NCBI RefSeq assembly: GCF_011397635.1
Contig: NC_064759.1
Span: 13,350,428 to 13,414,427 of the forward strand
Length of the DNA stretch: 64,000 nucleotides
Direction of reading: 5' to 3'
Source of the DNA: Epinephelus fuscoguttatus
Lineage: Eukaryota > Chordata > Actinopteri > Perciformes > Serranidae
Shown here: positions 33,351-44,445 of the stretch, piece by piece
Layout: each line of letters starts with the position of its first letter
Position numbering within the stretch: the stretch's first letter is position 1
The notes under the pieces: generated by a model
Told to the model about the DNA's origin: nothing
Database searches by the model: none
The model's input: only the letters and a program-made list of their open reading frames with translations
Made by a program: the position numbers and the translations under genes

Positions 33351-34019
33351 TGACATGTTTAACTGTCTGGAAGACATAGTTTGTCTTAGCTCTGTGAGCG
33401 ATCCAGATTTAGCTAACTAACCTTCTACACATAAACAGAACTTTAATATCAAGTATGTTTTTACATTTTTCTGATCGCACCACCTTTCTTAAATTTTTAG
33501 CCTGACAGGGTGGAACTTTAAGATTGAGACAAACAGATTAACATCATGAGACGTGAAAAAAACACTTTGTGCTCACCCTAGATATACCTCTGAAAATAAG
33601 ATGTCTCCTCCTGAAACAGGTCTCGATGGAATTGTAGTCTCTCTTTTTTTTTTTTAACTAATAACTAACAGTTTGGAAAGACCGTGATAAGGCTCACAAA
33701 AACAATAACGACGACAACAACAACAAAAACGATAGCTCTTAGTTCTTGTAGAGTACTTTGCACTTGGGACACGGCAAAATCGAGCTCATGTACCAAAACA
33801 AAGCTGAGTAAATTAAAGAAAACTAGGATTTTTTTTTATGTTCATTATTCTGTGTTTATGTAATAGAGAAGACCATTTTCTCAATCAGTCAATCAATCAA
33901 TCAATCAATCATGTCACACACAAGTCACACAAGGTACAACTCCAGTGAAATCTGATCCTGTCAGCTCCCTCAAATTGTGCATTGCAGTATAGTCCTTTGT
34001 TGCCTCTTCTCACACTGTA

Positions 34020-34700
34020 AGCTGCTGTACAATTGACCTATGGCTAAGTCCCGCCCTCAAATGCGATGAGCCAATCACAGTGCGTATAGCCATTCCCATA
34101 CACTCGGACATTCTCTGCCTGGACATCCATTGAAATGCATTACAGCAAGTAAGTTTTGTTTGGTTTTATGAGCTTTTTCTGAGATTTGAGGTTTAAAAAT
34201 GGTCAAATGGTGTGCATGGGGTACACAAGGTATCCTGAGAGGCTGGGCGGCGGGGTGTATTTTTTACCCTTTCATAAACCACGTCTCAACCAAGAAAAGT
34301 GTCTCCTTTGGATTAAGTTGTGTGGTAACGTTAGACCACAACATCAACTCAACGTGAATAAGATTAACAATGATGTCTACATCTGTTCTAAGGTAAGTCA
34401 ACATTGTGTTTGAGGCAACATATTGTCACTTTGCTGGAAAGAAATATAAAGTTATCTTTAACATCTCTAGCTAACGTTAGCTAAAGTTAGCCTAACGTTA
34501 GCTCCTAGCTGCGTTGTTCATCATGTCACCTTGTTTGCTGGGAGTTCATTAGCCTATTTTGTTCTAGTTTTGTACTTTGGTGATCGTACATCATTGTTAG
34601 CTATTGTCCAAAGGGCTCTAGTTAGGCTAACGTTAACTTCTGGAGCTTAGCTTCATTAACTTATCTGTAATCTCAGAGATAACAAAGGTTGGCAAACGTT
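34020..34700 (+). mobile_element. THAP-domain first exon, broken, probably from a DNA transposon
   Basis: From ATG at 34,198 the frame reads MVKWCAWGT. A short deletion then removes the second zinc-ligand cysteine region and shifts the frame. The next frame continues RYPERLGGGVYFLPFHKPRL, KCLLWIKLCG, LNVNKINNDVYICSK. This is a THAP (C2CH) domain with the typical WC start and KCL-WI core. Exon 1 ends at 34,392 with a clean GTAAGT donor. The distal C-H pair lies in an exon not visible here. Upstream GGCTAAGTCCCGCCC resembles 29,028. Whether host or transposon gene cannot be settled; the repeat context favours a transposon. Confidence 0.6.
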
Positions 34701-34789
34701 ATGCTGAATGATTCAATACTGTAGCACCAAACTCATGGACAGACACTCTTGGTAAAGATGGTTAAAAAAAAAAAAAAAAAGTTACCCTT

Positions 34790-35210
34790 TTGTCGTATTC
34801 TGAGCCAAAAACCTAACTTCGGTGGCACTTTGATGCACCACAATTTGATTGTCTCAATTGATCAGTTGTACTGTGACACCTGCACAAACCCACTATTTTT
34901 AAATATCCCACAGAGAGAGAGACTCTCACTGCAGCCTGTTCTGTTTTGTTCTTAAAATGTCGGTGTGCAGCCTCTTTCTGTGGACGATAAATGAAGTGCA
35001 GACTTCCCTCTGTGTCGACGGTGAAGAGCCAGGAAATACAGTGAGTGCTGGACGGAGCAGTGAGTGACAACAACCCCGCCCACATTTAAGAGTACTGTTT
35101 GCAGTTGAAACGCTAGTGTCTATGTATGTATGTCTGAAGGGTTACTGTTGGCTCCAAAGGTACCATAACGAAAGTGTTTGGTGGAAAGAGGGTTTAATTT
35201 AATTTAACTG
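34790..35210 (-). repeat. Dispersed repeat, second copy of the 3370-3760 family
   Basis: 34,970-35,190 matches 3370-3570 in order and orientation. It may be the distal part of the same element as the THAP fragment just upstream, since the two are contiguous. Confidence 0.55.
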
Positions 35211-35820
35211 AGGGTTTAACTGTCTTCATCATTCTGAAACCATGACACAGCAAATGTTGAGGAGGACTAATTTTCACTCCTGGCACCTAAAAAGAGGCAA
35301 AAATTGTCTGACATCAATATTTTTAAGTTATTTTGCACAGGTAAGATAATAATTTGGTGTAAACAGCATCACTCATCTTGAATCCTATTTTATCATTTGA
35401 ATCCATGCCATGATAATCTGAGCTGCTCTCGCTGCAAACAGGATCTCCAACAATGCTGAGTAAATGTTGTCTTCAATACTCTGACTGGAATATTAGGCCA
35501 ACAAAATAACATGTACTCAATTTTTGTTTTCTCTAGGGAATAGCATAGTAGAATAAATAACATATTTTATCGGCATGATACAAAGTTGAAGGTATTTTAA
35601 GAACCTAAAAGATTCGGGGCCTTTGAGAAAACAACAGAAAAGAGCTGCCTTCCATCAGTGGTGTATGGTAGTTAGCACGGGCGCCAGTGCAAGATTGTGC
35701 ATCTTAACTCGCTACAACTTGACACTGGACAACATCAACATACACATCACCTAGCAATCATCAGTGCAAATCTGTATAATATCAAATGAAATAAAGTATT
35801 TATTCAGTTCAGTATTGTTT
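35211..35820. other. No gene recognised
   Basis: AT-rich non-coding sequence between the repeat and the unit 7 fragment. No promoter module or S100 exon is visible in it. Confidence 0.4.
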
Positions 35821-35824
35821 ATAC

Positions 35825-36077
35825 TTTGATCAAACTGCTGAACTGCTCCACAATGAGCTTCCTGGGGCAGAAGTAGAAAAGGTGTGGCAGTATTGCAACA
35901 GAGCTGTGAATGCTTGGGCATATTTTTTGTGTTTTATTATCTACTTGAAACTCCTACTGTTTTTCTTTAATCAGCCCACAAGCCAAGCTTCAGCTTGTGG
36001 AAAACGACAGTGATGGTGTTGTTAATTTTGAGGAGTATGTCACTTTTGTAACAGCTCTCACTGTGATTTACAGTTAA
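35825..36077 (+). pseudogene. S100-like unit 7: exon 2 end, intron 2 and partial exon 3
   Basis: 35,839-35,871 reads AELLHNELPGA, the end of exon 2. The donor is mutated (GAAGTAGAAAAG instead of GTAAGTAGAAAAG). Intron 2 has the standard GCAACAGAGCTGTGAATG block. Exon 3 remnant (about 35,975-36,077) reads LVENDSDGVVNFEEYVTFVT and ends VIYS. Promoter, exon 1 and start codon are absent. It is closest to unit 9, sharing HSELPGA-like and EEYVTFVTALTVI endings. Confidence 0.8.
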
Positions 36078-36800
36078 AACACAAAACTTTCTTTTCTTAT
36101 TTAATTAGTTCTAAATGAAAAACATTGTCCTAATATTACAGTCACATCGACAGAGTCAACGTCATTTTACTGATGTCATATGTCAGGGAGCGCTGTTGTA
36201 TTGAATATCGGCACAGCTGTGATTCAGTCCAGGCTGTTCTCACAAAGTTCTCCTATGAAAACTAATAATGCACCCAAACATACATATCTTACAGATTTTG
36301 AAATGCTGCAATCATGTGACCAATGCACCAATGGCAGTAAATAAGGAAGCAGTCCCAAGCGCTTGTAAGAGGGGAGGTTGGGGTTGTGGATGGGTTGCAA
36401 AGGCCCAGGACTTTCCCCTGGAGTTCGGATCCATGTGAACTTTAAGTCCTTTTAAGGTATGTCCTCACCATGTTTCTTTTCCTAAACCTAACCACAGTAA
36501 CTTTTATTGCCTAAAGCTAACCTATTCGACATTAATTACATAACTGTATGTTAAGGACCTAACATCACTTGTGGGGCACAAATTCGTAGGATAGCATACA
36601 ACTGAGAATAATTGTGTGGTCATAGGCACATGGCCGCAGGGCAAGTGCCAAAGTTAATCACAGTAGAGCTGATATTCAGTACAGAAGCACGACCTTGAGT
36701 GCTTTTATACAACAGTTCTACAAGTATCATTTGTAAGGGCACAGTAAAAAGTGACAACAGAAGATGATTTGTTTTTTGTCTATTTGGCGCTACAAATACA
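36078..36800. other. No gene recognised
   Basis: Contains the start of a unit 3' module (36,085-36,130) and a CCTAAACCTAACCACAG block common in dispersed repeats near 36,480. No coding or RNA gene is seen. Confidence 0.4.
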
Positions 36801-36802
36801 AA

Positions 36803-37703
36803 TACACTGCTCAAAAGAATTGTGAATCAGTTTCAGCTGCTTTTGTGCAAATCAAAGTGACAACAGTTGCAATGGAGAGGCAAAAGCAAGACAACCCCCA
36901 AAAGGGAATTTGTGTTCTGCAAGTGTCCTTGTCACTACAGGTAGCACGAGGCAGTACCTGTAGCCCAATCAGGTTGCACTGGTAGTCTAACTCCTCCAGG
37001 ATGGCTCATCCATACATGACGTCACAAAAAGGTTGGCTGTGTCTCCCAGCACAGTCTCAAGAGCATGGAGGAGATACCAGGAGATCAGCCATTACATGAG
37101 GAGAGCTGGACAGGTCCGTAGAGGGGCATCATCTCAGCAGCAGGACCGGTATCTGCTCCTTTGAGGAAGAACAGGAGGAGCACTGCCAGAGCCTTACAAA
37201 ATGACCTCCAGCAGGCTACTGGTGTACATGTTTCTGACCACACTGTTAGAAACAGACTCCATGGGGCGTTGGTGGATTAGTGGATAGAGCAGGCGCCCCA
37301 TGTACAAGGCTGTTGCCGCAGAAGCTTACTGATGTCCTGATCCAGGTCTGGGAGGAGATCCCCCAGGGCACCATCCACTGACTCATCAGGAGCATGCCCA
37401 GACATTGTCGGGAGTGTATATAGGCACACAGAGGCCCACACACTACTGAGTCACAATATGAGTTTCAGTGATAAAATCCACACAAGTTGGATCAGCCTTT
37501 AATTTTCCTTTTTTTTACTTTGATTTTCAGTGTGATTTTAAAACTAGCCCACAGTGGGTTGATGATTTTGGTCCCCACTGACCGTCATTTTGTTCCCAAT
37601 AAATTATACGTGTACATCAGTAAAGATTTTCAACTTGAATACTTCGTTTATCAAGATGTGATGTGTGATTTAAGTGTTCCCTTAATTTTTTTAACTGCGT
37701 AGT
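36803..37703 (+). mobile_element. Second Tc1-type transposon family, deleted, carrying a SINE fragment
   Basis: The left end TACACTGCTCAAAAGAA and right end GTTCCCTTAATTTTTTTAA are recognisable as a degenerate inverted pair (CACTGCTCAAAAAAATTAAG type). 37,165-37,262 encodes RKNRRSTARALQNDLQQATG and VHVSDHTVRNRLH, the transposase N-terminal DNA-binding part. 37,325-37,440 encodes PDVLIQVWEEIPQGTIH and IRSMPRHCRECIQA, the C-terminus. Between them the catalytic part is replaced by a tRNA-related SINE piece. Confidence 0.75.
37261..37325 (+). mobile_element. tRNA-related SINE 5' fragment
   Basis: GGGCGTTGGTGGATTAGTGG then ATAGAGCAGGCGCCCCATGT and ACAAGGCTGTTGCCGCAG is the head of a common fish retroposon with an A-box-like TGGATTAGTGG. 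No intact B box, so not a tRNA gene. Confidence 0.6.
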
Positions 37704-37889
37704 TCTGCAACTGGACTGGGGCAGGACTGTTGCCAAGCAACACAAACCTTCCAGCCCACTAGCTTGCTACTTTTTGTCCTTTCCTTACGGCCATTAGTTA
37801 ACTCAAATGTTATGCCAAAATATGTTCCTCTTTGCGGTGCAAAGTTTGTTACATTGGTCTGCCTTGGGCACAAAAAGTTTGAAAACCAC

Positions 37890-38600
37890 TGCTCTAAATT
37901 ATTGTCAGGTACAGTTAATGAAAACACAAGTGCATGTTGTCATAAGCACTTTCCAGCTCTTATGACAATGTCAGTTTGGCCTATCCTGGTTACTGCATGC
38001 AGTACGTTGTGAGACCTGGGACACACCCTGTAAAACCAGTGTTAATTTGACTTATAAAGGAAATTATTCTGAATGTGAGAGTCAATATTTGTCCTAATAT
38101 ACGAATTTGTTTAAAGGCTGAGAAACAGAAAAAAAGATTTTCTTACAGGTTCTGGATACCCATGTGCATCTACATGACTTGATGTTCCTTTGATTGTCAC
38201 GTAAATTACAAATTCTACCACTTGCCGCTTCTGCAGCCCCCCCCCCCACACGTCGTGACAAAGTGGGCAAACAGCCATTCGGCCCATATCAGGATCCGCT
38301 ACTGCTTATATGCTAATATGACTTGTAGCTTTCCCACACTGGTATCACTGGTATGAAAGGGGGCTTACGTCAAAGAAAAAGTATGAAAGTGTCATGTTGT
38401 TATTCTGACAATTTGTTAGTTTTCAGAAGAGAAGAAAGAAGGGAAGCACAAAGGGGGAAAAAATGACATCAGAGGGGTGGGGGCTTAGAAAGAGGGTGTG
38501 TCAACCTCTACTATAAAGATTTGTGTCCGTGATCTCTGCTCATATTTCTCTTTTCCACCATCTCAACTTCTTGACCTACTCAAGTTTTCATACAACTTTG
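37890..38600 (+). promoter_or_regulatory. Upstream module, promoter and exon 1 of S100-like unit 8
   Basis: Upstream module at 37,890-38,120 (CAGCTCTTATGACAATGTCA, TTTGACTTATAAAGGAAATT). Proximal promoter with GGTATGAAAGGGGGCTTACG, the GT box GAGGGGTGGGGGCTT at 38,473-38,487 and TATAAA at 38,512. Non-coding exon 1 from about 38,543 ends at 38,600, donor GTAAGT. Confidence 0.72.
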
Positions 38601-39349
38601 GTAAGTGGAAACACTTTTGTATACCTCCCTGTATTGCATTCAACATTTTGCTTTTTATTTATCTACGTAATTGATTCCTGATATATGTGTGGCATTTTGT
38701 GACATGAGATGCATGAGTGAGCTACTGGGTGTTTTTTGTGTAATGTGTGGAGTGCCGCATCTGAATAGGATTAGGAAAGGACAATGAAAAGCTGTTTTAA
38801 AAGATCTGCAGGCATGCAGTAGCTGAGAAAACCAAGAGGAACTAAAAATCAGTGAGTTAGGACAGTGTATGTATGTACTGTATGTGGTGGCATTCAGAGG
38901 AAACAACCAGGGAAGGGAGTTGGCAAGCAGACTGTGCCACACCCGTACTTACTCATGTCTCTTTTTTATAACCAGCGGGCACTAGAAATGTAGTAACTCT
39001 TGGGGACAGAGGAGATTATGAGCAACCACTAGAGCAAGACTTAGAGGGAACGAAAATGTGAATTTCTTTATTTTTTTTAAGAATCACTTCTTTTCATGAG
39101 TCAGATGAGGACGTGTGTTGGGCAGTAACTTTCCAGACCATAGCAAGCTGGTCATTTAACTCCTCCCAGTGTTTTTACTGGATGATCCAAAGCAGTGGAG
39201 TCCAGCCCGTGTGTGTAGCTTCTCGCATTACCAAAGTGCAGCATTGCCAAAGCCACCTAAAATGAATGACTGACTGAACAAATACATAAACAGTTAAATC
39301 AATAAACACCCGACTAAGGAGTCACCAATATTTTCTCATTCCAGCCAAC

Positions 39350-39742
39350 ATGCCAGAGCTCAGTGAAGCAATGGAGAAGCTCCAGAAAGTCTTTGACAAG
39401 TATGCTGGACAAGATGGCGACAAAAAGACTTTGAGTAAGGCAGAACTCTCCAACCTGCTCCACAAAGAGTTTTCTGTGCCAAAGGTAAGTAGAAAACGTG
39501 GAGTAGTATTGCAACAGAAAGCTATGAATGGACATTGGACATTTTTATTTGTTTGTTTTACAGTCTAATTACATCTCTAACTGTGTTGTTTTTTTTTGTT
39601 TTTTTTAATTAAGGGCACGAAAAGCGCTAAGATGGATACATTCTTCAGCGCGCTGGATAATGATAATGATGGTGTTGTTACTTTTCAGGAGTATGTCACT
39701 TTTGTTGCAGCTCTCACTGCTATACAAAAAGAAATGAGTTAA
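39350..39742 (+). CDS. S100-family EF-hand calcium-binding protein, unit 8 (87 aa)
   Basis: Coding exons 39,350-39,484 (exon start 39,345 after TTCCAG; donor GTAAGT) and 39,614-39,742 (acceptor TTTAATTAAG). Exon 2 encodes 45 residues, MPELSEAMEKLQKVFDKYAG, loop QDGDKKTLSKAE, helix ending HKEFSVPK. Exon 3 encodes GTKSAKMDTFFSAL, canonical loop DNDNDGVVTFQE, then a hydrophobic helix ending IQKEMS. Ligand positions 1, 3, 5 are D/D/D and 12 is E. The intron sits between the two EF-hands in phase 0, as in S100 genes. Promoter and exon 1 are complete and AATAAA lies at 39,933-39,938. Intact, probably expressed; orthologue not assignable. Confidence 0.87.
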
Positions 39743-40338
39743 TGATTCGGTCACATTGTCTCAGAACTTTCTTGATCCAACTTGCCCCAAAATTTCAGAG
39801 ACATCTATGAAATACACATTATTAAATGTTCTGATCAGGAAAACTTAGTTAACACACAGAGATGAATCATGGGTGCTGACTGGATGTGTTTCACTGATTC
39901 TGAATGTCATAAGTCATTAACAAAGAAACAAAAATAAATGTCACATTTTTTTGAATGTCTTGTGATTGTTCTTTTTATTCCACTTACTTATTTTACAACA
40001 CAAGTTACTCTGCAGATTCATATTATTAATACATATATAATCAACAAATAGAACCTGATGTTTTATTATGGATGAAGATAAAATTGAATAGATCCCTTGA
40101 TGAAAATCACAAGGTACCCAGCGGTGTAAAGTAAAAGATTAGCCACACCTTGCAGCTGCAAAATGAAAGAGATGTTTTCATTATGGTGTCAATAAGTAGA
40201 ATTTGTTAATATAATATATATTATTTTAAATGGGCCATTCTGTGTAATAAGTGCCTTTACTTTGGTACGTTATTTTGAAAGTGAAAGATTATTCTATTGT
40301 GGATTTGGATTTGGGGGCCCTGCTCAAAGTAAGTTTTT
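39743..40338. other. 3' module of unit 8 with a shared dispersed block
   Basis: Carries GAATGTCATAAGTCATTAAC and polyadenylation signal 39,933, then 40,020-40,290, which matches the later 3' modules at 46,800-46,930, 49,320-49,540 and 52,955-53,150 (TTATTATGGATGAAGATAAA, GGGCCATTCTGTGTAATAAG). Confidence 0.55.
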
Positions 40339-40411
40339 GCCACTTCATATGGCACTACTCCAACATATGTATACAATATACATATGTTGGAGTAGTGCCA
40401 TATGAAGTGGC
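40339..40411. repeat. Perfect palindrome, 35-bp arms, 3-bp loop
   Basis: The left arm 40,339-40,373 begins GCCACTTCATATGGCACTAC and the right arm 40,377-40,411 is its exact reverse complement; loop CAA. A third copy of the inner part (CACTACTCCAACATATGTAT) follows at 40,411-40,430 in direct orientation. Confidence 0.9.
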
Positions 40412-40430
40412 ACTACTCCAACATATGTAT

Positions 40431-41990
40431 ATTGTATAATGGTTAATGTAGTCATTATACACAGCTAAGCATGGAAGAGACTGAAGTTGGACCAGTTCGG
40501 TAAAATTTATATCTTAATATTATGTTCATACTGGAGAGGGCTAAATCTCACCCGTCTCATGAGGGATATAATACAACCAAAATGATATGATGCACAAGGC
40601 AACCATATGGTAAAGAACATACATTTAACTCATTCAGGTCTATGAATACTGTCATCTGGCTCAACCAGCATGCACAGATCTATTTGATGGAATGTCTATG
40701 AGCCAATCACAGTGTTCCCCATCATCAAAGGTGGACCACAGTAGAGCCATGGGGCGTTTCTCAACACTCAAGTGCAGCAGTTCGGACTTGTGGACTTGGC
40801 AAGTTCTGACTTGGCAAGTCCACGCGAGAGTCAGGAGGACGGGAGTACAGTTGTTTCTGCTTTTGGAACAGCAGCGAACTTGATGATGTCACCACCTCCA
40901 CTCGCCTTGGCTGTTGTACTGTGCGTCATTGTAAGAAATTAATGTGTATATGTTTATAAGGTTTCAACATATATAACTGACATACAAAAACATAAATAAC
41001 CAAAATATTTTCATAAAATGTCTTATCAGAAGTCCAAAAAAACACGCTCAACCCTCAGAAGTATGAATGGGTGCTGAATCCTCAGTGAAAAATGACAAAA
41101 ATGTGTACAAAAAGTACAGAACAGCACTCCAATAATGATGTTTATTGCCACACGAACGTTTCAGGTGAAACCCTTCCTCAGCGTGCACAAGAAACAGAAT
41201 CAATTCTGAATCAATTCCGTTAAATGTCTTATAAAACCTTTTCCCCGCACCTGGCTTTTGATGATGTTTAATCTATATCAATTCCTGAACCTGGCTTCTG
41301 ATTATGATCAAAAGTCAGGTGCAGGTGGAAAAGTTTGTGGAGAGTTGGTGGTTATTGTGATCATGAGCATTGGCGAGTTGGAAATCAAAAATCAATAACT
41401 GACATGGATTGGAGAAGACATCAAGAAAGGTCAATCATCTGTCAATAAAAGTATTTATTTTTCACATGAAATCATACAAAGTACGGCTCAGGTGAAATGT
41501 GACCAAAGTGTTTATTCTGTAGATCCTATCTGTTGGACTTCCGTTACACTGTGGAGCTACATTAGGGTCAAAAGATTTGTACTTGAAAAAATAAAATTTG
41601 AAACTCAAAATTCATGTGTTGATCTTGAATTTTGAAAAATACAACAATGTATTCAAAATAAAAATAAGTGTATGAAACGTTTTTTTCAGGTTAAATATAA
41701 TTTTGATTCACTTTGGTAATTCTTTTCAATGAATAATTTATTTTCACTTTTCACTTCCCCATATATTTTGACATTTGAGGTCTTATTTTTTTCAGTTGCA
41801 TGTTTTATCTTTTCATATTCAGATCTTATTTTTTACAGTTTCAAATCTTATTTTTTCACTTTCAAATCTTTTTTTTCATTTTCAGATCTTTTTTTTTTTC
41901 AGTTTCAAATCTGTTTTTTGAGTTTCAGACTTTTGACCACGATGTGGCATGGGGGGCGTGGTCTCAACTGAGAGGATGTGGAATCATGAG
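40431..41990. other. No gene recognised; repeats likely
   Basis: Holds a loose hairpin at 41,249-41,326 (ACCTGGCTTTTGAT and ATCAAAAGTCAGGT), a CACGAACGTTTCAGGTGAAA block near 41,152 and a T-rich run of TCTTATTTTTTCA-type repeats at 41,780-41,930. Frames there are low-complexity F/S-rich and not genes. Confidence 0.45.
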
Positions 41991-42664
41991 TGACAGTGCC
42001 TTCAGGGAACGTAGGAAGTAAAGGATTTATTAGCAGAAATTGAAAATGATACAGAATTAGACAATTATTGCAGATAACGGGAATATTTTAAATATAAGGT
42101 CAGAAGTTTATCCATTAAATGTGGTAAATCCAGACATCAACTGCAAAGAGAAAATGAACTTAAATTAGTTCAAGAAATTAATGAATGTTGTGGAAAATTT
42201 GAGTTATCAGATGAAGATAAAGCAAAAATGTTATGTTTACAAACCAGAGTAGATAACTTGTACATTCAAAAGGCACAGGGTGCATATGTTAGATCCAGAG
42301 CTAAATGGATAGAGCAAGGAGAGAAAAATTCATCTTATTTTTTTGGACTTGAAGGAGGAGACAAGAAAGAAATAAAATAAATCTTCTGATGATCAATGAT
42401 AGAGAATGCTCTGACACAAAATTAATATCTGAAGAAATTCACCATTTTTATTCTAATTTATACTCTTCAGCACATGCAGGAGAAGATTCATTATCTTTTT
42501 TGGAAAGTATTAAACAAAACATTCCTAAAATTGACTCAACATTCAAAACATTGTGTGATTCTGAGATACAAATGAAAGAATTGGATGCAGCTATAAAGCA
42601 GATGTCAGCGGGAAAATCACCTGGTCAAGATGGTTTAACCTCAAGTTTTTCTGGGAAGACTTAA
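41990..42664 (+). mobile_element. L1-type LINE ORF2 fragment
   Basis: 42,230-42,375 encodes the linker between endonuclease and RT (SRAKWIEQGEKNSSYFFGLE). After a frameshift, 42,389-42,664 continues MINDRECSDTKLISEEIHHF, YSNLYSS and QMSAGKSPGQDGLTSSF, the start of the RT domain of L1-like elements. Both ends are truncated. This is the only L1-clade element seen; the others are L2/CR1-like. Confidence 0.8.
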
Positions 42665-42699
42665 AGATATCATTGAGGAAAACGAGGTTGACGTGATGT

Positions 42700-43345
42700 G
42701 ATTGAATCAGGGAATCCGTGTGTCCACCACGGAAGAGGACCCTAATTGACTTTACATTGGCATTGTTTTCGTGGTGGCAGCACGTAATTTCAACCCATTA
42801 CGTGCTGCCACCACGGAATGCGGTGTTAATAGGTCGTGGTCATTTCACGTATTTCTGTGAGATCAGGTTGAACAGGCAGAACTTGACACAGTGTCCCAGA
42901 ATATCAACAACCAACGCACCCAGGGTACCTTTAACATGACCAAATGTCAATATGTGACGAGATCGGAGTGAGAATGTGTTGGCCAAACCGGGAACTGCCC
43001 ATTGGTTCGACATCCCATTGGTTTGACAGCCCATTGGTCCGACCATATTAAACTCATTGTTCCGAAGTCCGTTCCGAAATCATCATGATGCCCTGTGGTT
43101 AAGGTCTGGTTAGGTTTAGGCACAAAAACCACTTGGTTAGGGTCAGGAAAAGATCATGGTGTGGGTTAAAATGAAAAAAGAAAGTGACAAACACATAAGC
43201 CGTGAGCCTGCTCCGCCTCAAGCCCGTCGCGGCACACCATACGCCCACCGCGAGCCGTTCAACACCACGGACAGTCGGACTAATGGGATGTCGAACCAAT
43301 GGGCTGTCGAACCAATGGGCTGTCGAACCAATGACACGGACCCGG
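42700..43345. mobile_element. Composite of small inverted-repeat elements
   Basis: Includes a 19-bp perfect hairpin at 42,770-42,815 (CGTGGTGGCAGCACGTAAT arms, 8-bp loop) and a reverse copy of the 11,585-11,720 repeat (42,860-42,990). There are also inverted clusters of a 16-18 bp motif: CCCATTGGTTCGACA-type copies at 42,998-43,042 and their complement at 43,277-43,332. The interior has GTTAGGTTTAGGCACAAAAA. No gene. Confidence 0.6.
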
Positions 43346-43765
43346 CAAAACCAGCTGTGCTAATTTGACTGATGAAGGAAGTGATTTTGAAACTTAAAGT
43401 CAGTATTTGCTCTGAAATAAAAACATTAAAAAATAGAACTGATGGAAGTGAAAGCAGATTATCTGTCATCACATATCACATCATTTATTTGCATGAGAAT
43501 CATTTTATGACTCGTGAGTTGCCCAAACTGGTTGAAGTAGTATGAAAAGGGGGCTTATATCAGAGGAAAAGGAGGAAAGAGTGAATTCCAGCATTGCTGT
43601 TTTGACAAAAGAAGAGGGGGGGGGGGGTTGGAGAAAGGGTGTGTCAACCTGTAGACTATTTAAAAAAGTTTGTCTGTGCTCTCTGCTCACAAATCCCTCT
43701 TTGCCACCATCTCAACCTCTCTACCTCTCCAGCTCTCGACATTTTCATACAGTTTTGCAGCATTA
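43345..43765 (+). promoter_or_regulatory. Promoter of S100-like unit 9; exon 1 donor lost
   Basis: Upstream module (CAGCTGTGCTAATTTGACTG), block GTATGAAAAGGGGGCTTATA, a run of G at 43,616-43,627 where the GT box should be, and TATTTAAA at 43,657. Exon 1 (about 43,690-43,756) ends CATACAGTTTTG, but the next bases are CAGCATTAAC, intron sequence lacking GTAAGT. The donor and intron start are deleted. Confidence 0.65.
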
Positions 43766-43984
43766 ACTATTTTAAATTTAATTTATTTAAATAGTTGATA
43801 CCTGATATGTAGCGGCATGTGGCATGAGATGCATGAAAAAGCTTCTGAATGTGGATTGCATAAATTAAGGCTACAAAGACTTCTCCAAGGAAAACAAATC
43901 ATAAGACAACAAAAAGTTGCTGAGACAAAAAAAAGTGATGAGACAATGGGCCCCTGACATGCAAAAGACCCCGCTACTTATACA

Positions 43985-44245
43985 GAGGAGCAACACACAT
44001 GGGTTTTGTGGTTATTTTGTGTCTCTTTGGAGTCATTTATGTCTGCTTGTTTTTATTTTATGTCTTTTTGTAGACATTTGGGTCTCTTTGAGGTCATTTT
44101 GTGTCTTTTTTTGGTCGTTTTGTGATGCTTTGTGATAGTATTGTGTCTCTTTGTGGTTGTTTTGTGTCTTTATATAGTTGTTTTGTGTTTCTTTGTGGTC
44201 ATTTTGAGTCTCTTCCTGGTCAGTATGTGTTCATTTGAGTGACTT
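43985..44245 (-). repeat. Minisatellite, same family as 4320-4615, inverted, in intron 1 of unit 9
   Basis: Variants of TTTGTGTCTCTTTG and TTTTGTGTCTTTTTG repeat with a period near 20 bp. They are the complement of the motif at 4320-4615. No other unit has it, so it inserted or expanded after the units separated. Confidence 0.7.
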
Positions 44246-44445
44246 TTTCAAGTGAAGGCCAGGAGCCGCATTGACACTTTCGACCCTTGCCCAGTTGGCC
44301 CATTCAGCAATTCATCCATGCCAACCTGTGTTTAAGTGCAGCATGAAGCATTACCACGGTACTGCATTACCACAGCAATGTAAGCTGAATAAATAAATAA
44401 ACACTGGAATTCCAGTCAACACATTTTATTTTCTTTCCAGCCAGC

